From Burkholderia lata (GTDB lineage Bacteria > Pseudomonadota > Gammaproteobacteria > Burkholderiales > Burkholderiaceae), in contig NZ_CABVQK010000013.1 in the NCBI RefSeq assembly GCF_902499335.1, forward strand, positions 62,001-126,000: 64,000 nucleotides of DNA, read 5' to 3'. Made by a program: the position numbers and the translations under genes. The notes beneath the pieces are model-generated. The model saw nothing but the letters and a program-made list of their open reading frames with translations, had not been told where the DNA came from and did not search any database. Positions 8,182-16,747 of the stretch are shown here, one piece after another. Within the stretch, counting starts at the first letter, position 1, and each line of letters starts with the position of its first letter.

Positions 8182-9627
8182 ATGTCTTTCGAATCTCTCG
8201 GCCTGGCCGAACCGCTGGTCAAGGCGGTCAACGAGCTCGGCTACACGTCGCCGACTCCGATCCAGCAGCAGGCGATCCCCGCCGTCCTCGGCGGCGGCGA
8301 CCTGCTCGCCGGCGCGCAGACGGGCACCGGCAAGACCGCCGGCTTCACGCTGCCGATCCTGCAACGCCTGCATACGTTCTACGCGGAGCATCGTGGCGCG
8401 AAGCGCGCGGTGCGCGCGCTGATCCTCACGCCGACGCGCGAACTCGCCGCCCAGGTCGAGGAAAGCGTGCGTGCGTACAGCAAGTACCTGAAGCTGCGCT
8501 CGACCGTGATGTTCGGCGGCGTCAGCATCAATCCGCAGATCGATGCGCTCAAGCGCGGCGTCGACATCGTCGTCGCGACGCCGGGCCGCCTGCTCGACCA
8601 CATGCAGCAGAAGACGATCGACCTGTCGGACCTCGACATCCTCGTGCTCGACGAAGCCGACCGGATGCTCGACATGGGCTTCATCCACGACATCAAGCGC
8701 GTGCTCGCGAAGCTGCCGCCGCAGCGTCAGAACCTGCTGTTCTCGGCCACCTTCTCCGATGAGATCAAGGCGCTTGCCGACAGCCTGCTCGACTCGCCGG
8801 CGCTGATCGAAGTCGCACGCCGCAACACGACCGCCGAAAGCGTCGCGCAGAAGATCCACCCGGTCGACCGCGACCGCAAGCGCGAACTGCTCACGCACCT
8901 GATCCGCGAACACAACTGGTTCCAGGTGCTCGTGTTCACGCGCACGAAGCACGGCGCGAACCGGCTTGCCGAGCAGTTGACGAAGGACGGCATCAGCGCG
9001 ATGGCGATCCACGGCAACAAGAGCCAGTCGGCCCGCACGCGCGCGCTGGCGGAGTTCAAGAACAGCACGCTGCAGGTGCTCGTCGCGACCGATATCGCCG
9101 CGCGCGGGATCGACATCGACCAGTTGCCGCACGTCGTCAACTTCGACCTGCCGAACGTGCCGGAAGACTACGTGCACCGGATCGGCCGCACGGGCCGCGC
9201 GGGCGCGACCGGCGAAGCCGTGTCGCTCGTGTGCGTGGACGAAAAGCAGCTGCTGCGCGACATCGAGCGGCTGATCAAGCGCGAGATTCCACAGGAAGTG
9301 ATCGCGGGCTTCGAACCCGATCCGAACGCGAAGCCGGAGCCTATCCAGCAGCGCCGCGGCCAGCAGCAGCCGCGCGGCGGTGGCGGTGGCGGCAATCGCC
9401 AGCCGCGCGCAGGCGGCTCGGGCCAGCCGGCCGCGAAACGCGACGGCAACGCACAACCGAAGGCGTCTCAGCAGAAGGCCGCGAAGCCGCGCACGCAAGG
9501 GCAAGGCGGCGCCGGCGGTACGGGTGGACGTCCGTCAGGTGGCGGCAACAGCGCACGCCCGGCAAACGGCAACGCCGCGCACCCGAACCGCAACCGTTCG
9601 TCGCGTAGCGGCCAGCGCGGTCACTGA
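8182..9627 (+). CDS. rhlE: DEAD-box ATP-dependent RNA helicase RhlE
   Basis: Unwinds short RNA duplexes; RhlE proteins act in ribosome maturation, RNA decay and cold adaptation. The 481-residue protein has the helicase core in order: Q motif near residue 27, A-Q-T-G-T-G-K-T at 45-52, P-T-R-E-L-A at 84-89, D-E-A-D at 157-160 and S-A-T at 188-190, then the second RecA domain with H-R-I-G-R-T-G-R. The last 90 residues are low-complexity, rich in Gln, Gly, Arg and Ala, typical of the RNA-binding tail of this subfamily. The stop overlaps the end of the convergent gene at 9621 by 7 bases. Confidence 0.93.
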   Translation: MSFESLGLAEPLVKAVNELGYTSPTPIQQQAIPAVLGGGDLLAGAQTGTGKTAGFTLPILQRLHTFYAEHRGAKRAVRALILTPTRELAAQVEESVRAYSKYLKLRSTVMFGGVSINPQIDALKRGVDIVVATPGRLLDHMQQKTIDLSDLDILVLDEADRMLDMGFIHDIKRVLAKLPPQRQNLLFSATFSDEIKALADSLLDSPALIEVARRNTTAESVAQKIHPVDRDRKRELLTHLIREHNWFQVLVFTRTKHGANRLAEQLTKDGISAMAIHGNKSQSARTRALAEFKNSTLQVLVATDIAARGIDIDQLPHVVNFDLPNVPEDYVHRIGRTGRAGATGEAVSLVCVDEKQLLRDIERLIKREIPQEVIAGFEPDPNAKPEPIQQRRGQQQPRGGGGGGNRQPRAGGSGQPAAKRDGNAQPKASQQKAAKPRTQGQGGAGGTGGRPSGGGNSARPANGNAAHPNRNRSSRSGQRGH

Positions 9628-10127
9628 AGCCGTGCGGCCGCGCGCCGCAGGTGCTCGACCTGGCGTTGCCAGCGCGCGAGCACCGCGGCGCGGTCCCCTT
9701 CCAGCGTGAACGTGACACCTGTCGCGAGTCGCGCATAGCCGACCCGCTGCGCATCGCCATGCGCGATCGTCGCAGCGAATCCGGCCAGTCCGCCGAAGTC
9801 TCCTTCGAGCGGCGCCATCGTCAATTGCGCCTGAAAGAACGCGCCGTCCGCGACGAGCGTCAACGCGGCCGTACGCCGTCGCCCGATCGCGCGCGCCGCA
9901 CGCGATTGCGGCCAGAGCGCCAGCAGCAGCGTGCGCGCATCGTGCGCATAGATCTCGCCGACGCCGAGCAGCGTCGTGCGCAACTGGCCGTCGTCGGTCG
10001 CGACGATCAGCGATGCGGCGAAGTCGGCATGACGCTCGAGCGCGGTGCCGTCGAACAACGAAACGACGGCCGGCGGCCACGCATCGAACGTCCATTGTTC
10101 GAGCGCGTGGCGATGGGTATCGGTCAT
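9621..10127 (-). CDS. conserved hypothetical, probable split-barrel (PNPOx-like) protein
   Basis: Protein of 168 residues with no signal peptide or membrane segment. The alternating hydrophobic pattern around residues 38-105 and its basic R-A-A-R-A-I-G-R-R-R-T motif resemble the FMN-binding split-barrel (pyridoxamine 5'-phosphate oxidase-like) fold, but I see no diagnostic motif, so the function is not assigned. It converges on rhlE with a 7-base overlap and lies 70 bases downstream of the ferritin-like gene on the same strand. Confidence 0.6.
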   Translation of the reverse strand: MTDTHRHALEQWTFDAWPPAVVSLFDGTALERHADFAASLIVATDDGQLRTTLLGVGEIYAHDARTLLLALWPQSRAARAIGRRRTAALTLVADGAFFQAQLTMAPLEGDFGGLAGFAATIAHGDAQRVGYARLATGVTFTLEGDRAAVLARWQRQVEHLRRAAARLQ

Positions 10128-10197
10128 GATGGCGTGGCCCCGGTGGAAAGCGGATGAAGAACCCGCAGCATACGCGCGCCGGGCCGCGCCGCGGCGA

Positions 10198-11025
10198 TCA
10201 GCGCAGGAACACGTGCCGCGTGATCTTGGTGAGCGGATAGTGGACGCCCGGCTGGATCTTCGCGGGCAGGTCGAGCGGCTTGAGCAGCATCTTCACGCAC
10301 ATGTCGGCCGACAGGTTGCGCCGCACGAGCTTGCTGATGCGCGCGACTCGTTCGCGGTTGTACTGGCTGTCGCCGACACGATCCGGGTAGCGGACCGCGA
10401 ACACGTGGCGCAGCGCGATCTCGGAATCCTCGTTCTTGATTTCCATCACGCGGCGCGCCAGCGCGCCGAGCACCGCGAGCCGGCCATTGCCTTCGAGCTG
10501 GTTGTACTTCTTGAAGAACTTGAAGAAGTGCTTGTAGTGACGCACTTCGTCCGTGCGGATGTTGTCTGTGATTTCCTTCAGCACGGGCTCGTCCGAGCAC
10601 TCGTTGATCGCGCGATAGAGCGTGGCCGTGCCTGTCTCGACGACGCAGCGCGCGACCATCTCGAGTGCGCGGGTCTTCTCGAACGCCTCGACCTTGCAGG
10701 TCTGCGAATACTCGGCGAAGAAATTCGCGAACGCGGTATCCCAGTCGAACTCCGGCCACACGTGCGCGATGTACGCCTTCAGCGCGCGCCCGTGCTGCAA
10801 TTCTTCGTGCTCCCATGCATTGTTGAGCCATGCGGAGACTTCCGGATCGTCGTTGAAGAACTGGCTCAGATTGCTCGTGTAGAGATCCGAGCCGCTTTCG
10901 ATGAACGACGACGCGCACAGCAGTAGCAACAGATCCTCGTTCGCGGCGGCACGCTGACGATCGATCCGGTTCAGGTCGATGTCCTCGATTCGCCACGGCA
11001 TCACATGCGTCGTTTTGGTGTCCAT
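10198..11025 (-). CDS. ferritin-like di-iron domain protein
   Basis: All-helical protein of 275 residues carrying the full ligand set of a carboxylate-bridged di-iron site: E43, E75-xx-H78, E130 and E160-xx-H163. The spacing fits the four-helix ferritin-like fold, so an oxidase, peroxidase or iron-handling role is plausible; the substrate cannot be told from sequence. The start at 11025 has GGGAG about 10 bases upstream; a longer frame to 11064 lacks support. There is no partner reductase nearby. Confidence 0.75.
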   Translation of the reverse strand: MDTKTTHVMPWRIEDIDLNRIDRQRAAANEDLLLLLCASSFIESGSDLYTSNLSQFFNDDPEVSAWLNNAWEHEELQHGRALKAYIAHVWPEFDWDTAFANFFAEYSQTCKVEAFEKTRALEMVARCVVETGTATLYRAINECSDEPVLKEITDNIRTDEVRHYKHFFKFFKKYNQLEGNGRLAVLGALARRVMEIKNEDSEIALRHVFAVRYPDRVGDSQYNRERVARISKLVRRNLSADMCVKMLLKPLDLPAKIQPGVHYPLTKITRHVFLR

Positions 11026-11352
11026 GGTGGTGCGCTCCCAGTCGTCGCGCGGGGGCCGGCCCATGCCTTCGGCACTGGCGCCAACCGTCCCGCTGGCGGC
11101 GTTTTACTTGCGTTTATAGTGGATTGGTCCGGCCGAACCATGCTGGCATCTTAGCCGGACTTTGATGTTCGTGCTCCAGAGCACTGACCATAACCGACAA
11201 GCGCAGTTCCACGGCGTCTGTTGCCGTTCGTTAGACGAGTCCTTCAAACCGCTTGCGCCCGTTCGATGTTGCGGGCCGATGCAAACGAAACGGGCGGCCA
11301 TTCGGCCGCCCGTGAAGCGCAGGAAAAACCGGCGAAAGCCGGTAGCAATCCG
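11026..11352. other. intergenic region holding the terminator of the ggt-like gene
   Basis: This 327-base stretch lies between the start of the ferritin-like gene and the end of the gamma-glutamyltransferase gene. The right end carries hairpins (11290-11313, and a GAAA-loop stem at 11328-11343) belonging to the downstream end of ggt. The AT-richer part around 11105-11185 may hold the promoter of the ferritin-like gene. No convincing small gene is seen. Confidence 0.5.
11285..11313 (-). terminator. terminator of the gamma-glutamyltransferase gene
   Basis: Perfect 10-bp stem ACGGGCGGCC / GGCCGCCCGT with a 4-base loop. On the minus strand it is followed by TTTCGTTT. It lies 40 bases after the ggt stop. 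Confidence 0.7.
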
Positions 11353-12993
11353 TCAGAAACCGGCCGCCAGACCGTCGCGCCGGCTGTCGCTCGCGGCCAC
11401 GTAGCCGCGTTCGCGATCGTCGCGGTCGAGACGCCAGATGAACTGCCCCGAACCGAAATCCATGTAAGGATCGTCGATCGACTTGATCGTATGGCCGCGT
11501 GCGGCCAGCGCATCGACGGTCGCGCGATTCATCGTTGCTTCGACGTCGAGCGTGAAGTCGCGATTGACCTTCCAGCGCGGCGCATCGCAGGCGGCCTGCG
11601 GTTGCTGGCCATGGCCGAGCATCCGCACGACGGTCTGCAGATGGCCCTGCGGCTGCATGTCGCCGCCCATCACGCCGAAGCTCATCACGGCCTCGGTGCG
11701 GCCGTCGACCTCCTCGGTGACGAACGCCGGGATGATCGTGTGGAACGGCCGCTTGCCGCCCGCGACGACGTTCGGCGAAGCCGGGTCCATCGAGAAGCCG
11801 TGCCCGCGGTTCTGCAACGCGATGCCGGTGCCGGGCACGACGAGCCCCGAACCGAAGCCCATGTAGTTCGACTGGATGAAGCTCACCATCATCCCGCGCT
11901 CGTCGGCTGCCGACAGGTAGATCGTGCCGCCCGAATGCGGCCGGCCGGCGCCGAAGTGCGTCGCGCGCGCGGGATCGATCAGCTTCGCGCGTTCGGCGAG
12001 ATACGCATCGTCGAGCATCTGTTCAGGCGTGACTTCCATCGCGCGCGGATCGGCGACGTAGCGATAGACATCGGCGAACGCGAGCTTCATCGCCTCGATC
12101 TGCAAATGCTGCGAGTCGGCCGAATCGACTGGCCATTCGGTCACGCCCGCGTGCTCGGCGATCCCGAGCGCGATCAGCGCGGCGATACCCTGCCCGTTCG
12201 GCGGAATCTCGTGAATCGTGTGACGGCCGAAGCGCTTGCCGATCGGCTCGACCCATTCCGGCCGGTAAGCGTGCAGGTCGGCTGCGGTCAGCGCGCCACC
12301 GCCTTCGCGGGAGAACGCGGCGATGCGCTCGGCGAGCGCGCCCTCGTAGAACGCGCGGGCGCCCTCCTTCGCGAGCGTGCGCAGCGTCTGCGCATGACCG
12401 GGCAGGCACACGCGCTCGCCCACCTGCGGTGCGCGGCCGTGCGGCATGAAGGTTTCCGCGAAACCCGGCAGCCCCTTGAGTTCCGGCACGGCGGCCGCCC
12501 ACTTGTGCGCGACGATCGGCGGTACCGCATAGCCGCGCTCCGCGATCTCGATCGCCGGTTCGAGCAGGTCCGCGAACGGCAGCGAACCGAACTTCGCATG
12601 CAGCGCTTCCCAGCCCGCGATCACGCCCGGCACGGTGACGGTATCCCAGCCGCGCGTCGGCTTGTTCGCGAGGCCGTTGCCCGCCTCGCCGTGGCGCTTG
12701 CGGAAATAATCGACGTTCCACGCGGCCGGCGCGACGCCCGACGCGTTCAGCCCGGACAACCGCTCGCCGTCCCACACGAGCGCGAACGCGTCGCCGCCGA
12801 GCCCGCACGACACGGGCTCGACGACCGTGATCGCGGCTGCCGCGGCCAGCGCCGCGTCGACCGCATTGCCGCCCTTCCACAGCATCCGCAGCCCAGCCTG
12901 CGCGGCGAGCGGGTGCGACGTCGACACGACGTTGCGCGCGAACACCGGAATGCGGGTCGTCGGATACGGGTTGTGCCAGTTGAAGCCAGTCAT
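11353..12993 (-). CDS. gamma-glutamyltransferase family protein (YwrD type)
   Basis: N-terminal-nucleophile hydrolase that cleaves gamma-glutamyl bonds (glutathione and related compounds) or transfers the glutamyl group. The 546-residue precursor has the processing site G-G-T-I-Y-L-S with Thr357 as the expected new N-terminus, giving chains of about 356 and 190 residues, as usual for the family. Sequence is closest to the YwrD-like branch, which lacks an obvious signal peptide, and none is seen here. The ATG at 12993 is preceded by GAGGTGG. The gene is divergent from glpR with 222 bases between them. Confidence 0.87.
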   Translation of the reverse strand: MTGFNWHNPYPTTRIPVFARNVVSTSHPLAAQAGLRMLWKGGNAVDAALAAAAAITVVEPVSCGLGGDAFALVWDGERLSGLNASGVAPAAWNVDYFRKRHGEAGNGLANKPTRGWDTVTVPGVIAGWEALHAKFGSLPFADLLEPAIEIAERGYAVPPIVAHKWAAAVPELKGLPGFAETFMPHGRAPQVGERVCLPGHAQTLRTLAKEGARAFYEGALAERIAAFSREGGGALTAADLHAYRPEWVEPIGKRFGRHTIHEIPPNGQGIAALIALGIAEHAGVTEWPVDSADSQHLQIEAMKLAFADVYRYVADPRAMEVTPEQMLDDAYLAERAKLIDPARATHFGAGRPHSGGTIYLSAADERGMMVSFIQSNYMGFGSGLVVPGTGIALQNRGHGFSMDPASPNVVAGGKRPFHTIIPAFVTEEVDGRTEAVMSFGVMGGDMQPQGHLQTVVRMLGHGQQPQAACDAPRWKVNRDFTLDVEATMNRATVDALAARGHTIKSIDDPYMDFGSGQFIWRLDRDDRERGYVAASDSRRDGLAAGF

Positions 12994-13089
12994 CGGTTCC
13001 ACCTCGTCGAAAGCTGAATGAACGCGCCGGACGCGCACGCACGTGCGCGGGCAATCCGCCATTGCAGCGCGATCAGCGCAATCGCACAA

Positions 13090-13108
13090 ATTCATTTGTC
13101 ACATGAAT
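13090..13108. promoter_or_regulatory. inverted repeat between ggt and glpR
   Basis: ATTCAT and ATGAAT form a perfect inverted repeat with a 7-base spacer; a third ATGAAT copy lies at about 13134. AT-rich and placed between divergent genes, it could be an operator. The binding protein is unknown. Confidence 0.35.
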
Positions 13109-13215
13109 CAATGCAATTTCCGCATGAATGGCAGGCGACCCTGCGGGCCAGGCCGGCCTAACGCCGTTGCCGCCCTTACAATACCCGCTCCGTCTCACGA
13201 CACGACCATCGAGCC

Positions 13216-13995
13216 ATGACCCGAGATCCCCGCCTCACCCTCAACGCGCGTCAGCAGGAACTGCTCGAATGGGTGCAGCGCGACGGCTTCGTGACCGTCG
13301 ACGATCTCGCCGCGCACTTCGCGGTGACGCCGCAGACGATCCGCCGCGACGTGAACTGGCTCGCCGACCTGAACCTGCTGCGCCGCTACCACGGCGGCGC
13401 CAGCCTGCCGACCAGCTCGGAGAACGTGTCGTACACCGCTCGCCAGCGGATGTTCCACGACGAGAAGCGGCGCATCGCGGCGCTCGCGGCATCGCACATT
13501 CCCGACCAGGCATCGCTGTTCATCAACCTCGGCACGACCACCGAGGAAGTCGCCCGCGCGCTGAACCGCCACCACGGGCTGCACGTGATCACGAACAACC
13601 TGAACGTCGCGTCGATGATGAGCGGCTATCCCGACTGCGAGGTGCTGATCACGGGCGGCATCGTGCGGCCATGGGACAAGGGGATCGTCGGCGAACTCGC
13701 GATCGACTTCATCCGCCAGTTCAAGGTCGACTACGCGATCATCGGCACGTCGGCGATCGAGGCCGACGGCACGCTGCGCGACTTCGACACGCGCGAAGTG
13801 CGCGTGGCCGAGGCGATCATGCAGCATGCGCGCACGGTCTATCTCGTCGCCGACCACTCGAAGGTCGGCCGCCCCGCGCTGGTGCGCCAGGGCCATCTGA
13901 GCCAGGTGCACGCGCTCTTCACCGACAAGCCGCTGCCGCCCGAGATGGCCGATGCCGTGGCGGCCGCCGGCACCCAGGTGTACGTCGCGGAGTGA
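13216..13995 (+). CDS. glpR: DeoR-family repressor of glycerol catabolism
   Basis: 259-residue repressor with an N-terminal DeoR winged helix (about residues 10-58, including T-P-Q-T-I-R-R-D-V) and a C-terminal sugar-phosphate-sensing domain with the N-L-G-T-T-T-E phosphate-binding loop. In this family glycerol-3-phosphate releases the repressor from DNA. It sits 1.1 kb before glpD-glpK-glpF, which supports the GlpR assignment. A cluster of TTCG elements before glpD is the likely target. A TACAAT -10-like box lies at 13177-13182. Confidence 0.9.
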   Translation: MTRDPRLTLNARQQELLEWVQRDGFVTVDDLAAHFAVTPQTIRRDVNWLADLNLLRRYHGGASLPTSSENVSYTARQRMFHDEKRRIAALAASHIPDQASLFINLGTTTEEVARALNRHHGLHVITNNLNVASMMSGYPDCEVLITGGIVRPWDKGIVGELAIDFIRQFKVDYAIIGTSAIEADGTLRDFDTREVRVAEAIMQHARTVYLVADHSKVGRPALVRQGHLSQVHALFTDKPLPPEMADAVAAAGTQVYVAE

Positions 13996-14299
13996 CGGCG
14001 CCGATGCTGCACCGCACCCGAAACTTCAAGTGAAATCAAGAAGTTGGCGTCGCAAGCAAACCGCTTGCGCGCGGTTCGGCTGTCAAAGGGAAAATTAACG
14101 GGGCACGATTTGTCGTTGCCTGCGTGCTCGACTAGACTCCAGTTCCCCGGCCCGTTTCGACCGTTCCGCCTGTGCCAGGGCGCGGACGAATGGCATGGCC
14201 GGCGCATGCAGCTTTTCCCCCCAAGCCATACCCCGATGGGTATCGCGCGTCGGCTTTTACGCCGGCCGCGCGGGCTGACTGGTCGCCATGGAGAGAACG
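13996..14299. other. intergenic region between glpR and a small gene
   Basis: This 304-base stretch carries a 7-bp hairpin (CGCAAGC / GCTTGCG, 14051-14069) without a T run, and one good promoter-like element described separately. No protein-like frame is seen. Confidence 0.5.
14110..14138 (+). promoter_or_regulatory. sigma-70-like promoter before the 65-residue gene
   Basis: TTGTCG and TAGACT boxes are separated by exactly 17 bases, in a locally AT-richer stretch 162 bases before the small gene at 14300. Confidence 0.45.
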
Positions 14300-14497
14300 A
14301 TGCTGAGTCCGCATGAATTCGCCACGCTATTGCTTGTGAAGGACGCTCCCGATCAAACCCATATGGATCGGGACGAAATCGATGCACTGCTCGAACAGCA
14401 GCTCGTTCGCCTGGAAGGGCTCGGATCGGGGCGCAAATACTGCGTGACCGAAACCGGCGACGCCGCGCTGCGATCCATCAAATACCGCTATTCGTAA
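14300..14497 (+). CDS. small hypothetical protein, possible winged-helix fragment
   Basis: 65-residue acidic protein preceded by GGAGAGAACG directly before the ATG, which supports translation and decides the start over the ATG at 14288. The second half (Leu-rich helix, then G-x-G-x-K-Y-x-V-T-E-x-G) resembles the wing and final strand of winged-helix domains, but it is too short for a full one. It has no similarity I can name. It lies between glpR and glpD; a link with glycerol metabolism is not shown. Confidence 0.7.
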   Translation: MLSPHEFATLLLVKDAPDQTHMDRDEIDALLEQQLVRLEGLGSGRKYCVTETGDAALRSIKYRYS

Positions 14498-14586
14498 AAC
14501 CACACCGTTCCTGACCTGACCGCGCCGCCCGGATTCCGGGCCGCGCGGCCGTTTCCGCTTCTCTCTCCGGCCCGCCGCGGCCTGCT

Positions 14587-14955
14587 TCAGCCGCCGCGCA
14601 GCGTCGGATCGACCGCCGCCCGCCAGCTGATGGCCTGTGCACGCGCCCCGTTGAAATACGCGATCCAGCCGGCACGCGCCGTCGCATCAGGCGCCACATA
14701 GTGCGTCGAAAGTTCGTTTACGAACGCACAATAGTTCGCTTCGGTCAGCCCGCGGTATCGTTTCGCCACGTACGCGTCGTACAGCGTCGAGTAGACCGGC
14801 TGCGCGTCCGCGCCCCAATCCCGCGCCGTGCCGCCGCATGACGTCTGCAGGTCGACGAACGACGGCGTGCGCCAGTTGCCGACGAGCGGCGGCATGCCGG
14901 CACTGCACCCCGCCAGAAGGACGGCGCACACGCCGGCCCACATCCCAATACGCAT
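14587..14955 (-). CDS. small lipoprotein of unknown function
   Basis: 122-residue precursor with a short hydrophobic N-terminus ending in the lipobox L-L-A-G-C (Cys17), so the mature protein is expected to be lipid-anchored in the cell envelope. GAGGTG precedes the ATG at a normal distance. The mature part has two further Cys (near residues 40 and 76) that could form a disulfide. No family is recognised. It is transcribed towards the small gene at 14300. Confidence 0.75.
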   Translation of the reverse strand: MRIGMWAGVCAVLLAGCSAGMPPLVGNWRTPSFVDLQTSCGGTARDWGADAQPVYSTLYDAYVAKRYRGLTEANYCAFVNELSTHYVAPDATARAGWIAYFNGARAQAISWRAAVDPTLRGG

Positions 14956-15029
14956 GATTCACCTCGCGAAACGGTCGATTCCGCCAGTATCGTCCGGGAT
15001 CGCGCCGCGCGCTACTGGCCCCGCTTTAT

Positions 15030-15081
15030 CGAACTTTACTTTTTCGATTTCGTTCGTTAAATTTCGAATTCGAACATTTCG
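15030..15081 (+). promoter_or_regulatory. TTCG-rich operator region before glpD (predicted GlpR sites)
   Basis: Within 52 bases there is one CGAA and six TTCG elements (15043, 15049, 15053, 15063, 15069, 15078), including a perfect 12-base palindrome TTCGAATTCGAA at 15063-15074. GlpR-type repressors of proteobacteria bind TTCG-containing half sites, so this is the likely control region of glpD-glpK-glpF. Assignment by analogy. Confidence 0.6.
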
Positions 15082-15117
15082 TGTTCACCCAATTTCAACA
15101 GACGATAAGGACAGCAG

Positions 15118-16641
15118 GTGACCCAACCGAATCGCTACGATCTGCTCGTCGTCGGCGGCGGCATCAACGGCGCGGGCATCGCGCGCGATGCGGCCGGCCG
15201 CGGCCTGTCGGTCATGCTCTGCGAGCAGGACGACCTCGCGTCGCACACGTCGTCGTCCAGCACGAAGCTGATTCACGGCGGCCTGCGCTACCTCGAGTAC
15301 AACGAGTTCGGGCTCGTGCGCAAGGCGCTGCAGGAGCGCGAGACGCTGCTGCGCGCGGCGCCGCACATCATGTGGCCGCTGCGCTTCGTGATGCCGCACA
15401 TGCCGAACCTGCGTCCGGCCTGGCTGATCCGCATCGGCCTGTTCCTTTACGATCACCTCGCGAAACGCGAACTGCTGCCCGGCTCGCGCGGCATCGACAT
15501 GCGCCGCCATGCGGCCGGCGCGCCGCTGATCGATTCGATCAAGCGCGGCTTCGTCTATTCGGACGGCTGGGTCGACGACGCGCGCCTCGTCGTGCTGAAC
15601 GCGATGGACGCGAAGGAGCGCGGCGCCGAGATCCTGACGCGCACGAAGCTGGTATCCGCCGAGCGCCGCGGCGACGAATGGGAAGCGCGGCTGCAGCACG
15701 CCGACGGCTCGATCCGCGTCGTGCATGCGCGCGCGATCGCGAACGCGGCCGGCCCGTGGGTCGGCGAAGTGCTGAAAGGCGCGCTCGGCCGCGGCGCGCA
15801 CCACAGCGTACGGCTCGTGAAGGGCAGCCACATCATCACGCGCCGCCTGTTCGATCACGACCACGCGTACATCTTCCAGAACCCGGACAAGCGGATCATC
15901 TTCGCGATTCCGTACGAACACGATTTCACGCTGATCGGCACGACCGACGTCGAATACACGAACGATCCCGCGAAGGTCGCGATCGATCGCGACGAGACGC
16001 AGTACCTGTGCGACTCGATCAACCGCTACTTCAAGCGCAAGATCTCGCCGGCCGACGTGCACTGGACCTACTCGGGCGTGCGCCCGCTGCTGGAAGACGA
16101 GAACGCCGCGAACGCATCGGCCGTCACGCGCGACTACCGCCTCGAGCTGGACGACGGCGCGGGCGCCCCGCTGCTGTCGGTGTTCGGCGGCAAGATCACG
16201 ACGTTCCGCAAGCTCGCGGAAGAAGCCGGCGACATGCTGTGCCACGCGCTCGGCAGCGACGCGAAGACCTGGACGGCCGGCGTCGCGCTGCCGGGCGGCG
16301 ACATCGCGAACGCGAAGTTCGACGCATTCGCCGACACGTTCGCCAAACGCCATGCGTGGCTGCCCGCCGCGCTCGCCCGCCGCTATGCACGCGCATACGG
16401 CACGCGCGCGGAGCGCGTGATCGACGGCGCGAAGTCGCTCGCCGATCTCGGCACCGAAATCGCACCGGGCATCCACGACGCCGAACTGCGCTACCTGCGC
16501 GACGCCGAATGGGCGACCTGCGCGCAGGACGTGCTGTGGCGCCGCTCGAAGCTCGGCCTGCACGTGACGCCGGGCACGCTCGACGCGGTGACCGCCGCGG
16601 TCGATGGGTGGTTTGCCGCCGCGCACGCGCCGCACGCCTGA
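15118..16641 (+). CDS. glpD: aerobic glycerol-3-phosphate dehydrogenase
   Basis: Oxidises sn-glycerol 3-phosphate to dihydroxyacetone phosphate and passes electrons to ubiquinone at the inner face of the membrane. The 507-residue protein starts with the FAD-binding motif G-G-G-I-N-G-A-G (residues 13-20) and has the conserved S-S-S-S-T-K-L-I-H-G-G-L-R-Y-L stretch that binds FAD. The GTG start at 15118 has AAGGA upstream; no ATG nearby is possible. It heads the glpD-glpK-glpF group, with glpK starting 106 bases later. A run of TTCG sites upstream points to GlpR control. Confidence 0.95.
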   Translation: MTQPNRYDLLVVGGGINGAGIARDAAGRGLSVMLCEQDDLASHTSSSSTKLIHGGLRYLEYNEFGLVRKALQERETLLRAAPHIMWPLRFVMPHMPNLRPAWLIRIGLFLYDHLAKRELLPGSRGIDMRRHAAGAPLIDSIKRGFVYSDGWVDDARLVVLNAMDAKERGAEILTRTKLVSAERRGDEWEARLQHADGSIRVVHARAIANAAGPWVGEVLKGALGRGAHHSVRLVKGSHIITRRLFDHDHAYIFQNPDKRIIFAIPYEHDFTLIGTTDVEYTNDPAKVAIDRDETQYLCDSINRYFKRKISPADVHWTYSGVRPLLEDENAANASAVTRDYRLELDDGAGAPLLSVFGGKITTFRKLAEEAGDMLCHALGSDAKTWTAGVALPGGDIANAKFDAFADTFAKRHAWLPAALARRYARAYGTRAERVIDGAKSLADLGTEIAPGIHDAELRYLRDAEWATCAQDVLWRRSKLGLHVTPGTLDAVTAAVDGWFAAAHAPHA

Positions 16642-16747
16642 TCCGAATGCAGTTGCAGTTGCCGTACCGACGTTGACTCACCGACGCGCCGCCCCACATG
16701 CGGCGCGCATCACAACTAAGCCAAATCCACGGATGGAGATGAGAGAC

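Noticed and set aside
11104..11301. Possible 65-residue gene upstream of the ferritin-like gene
   Set aside because: No ribosome site and it runs through the ggt terminator hairpin.
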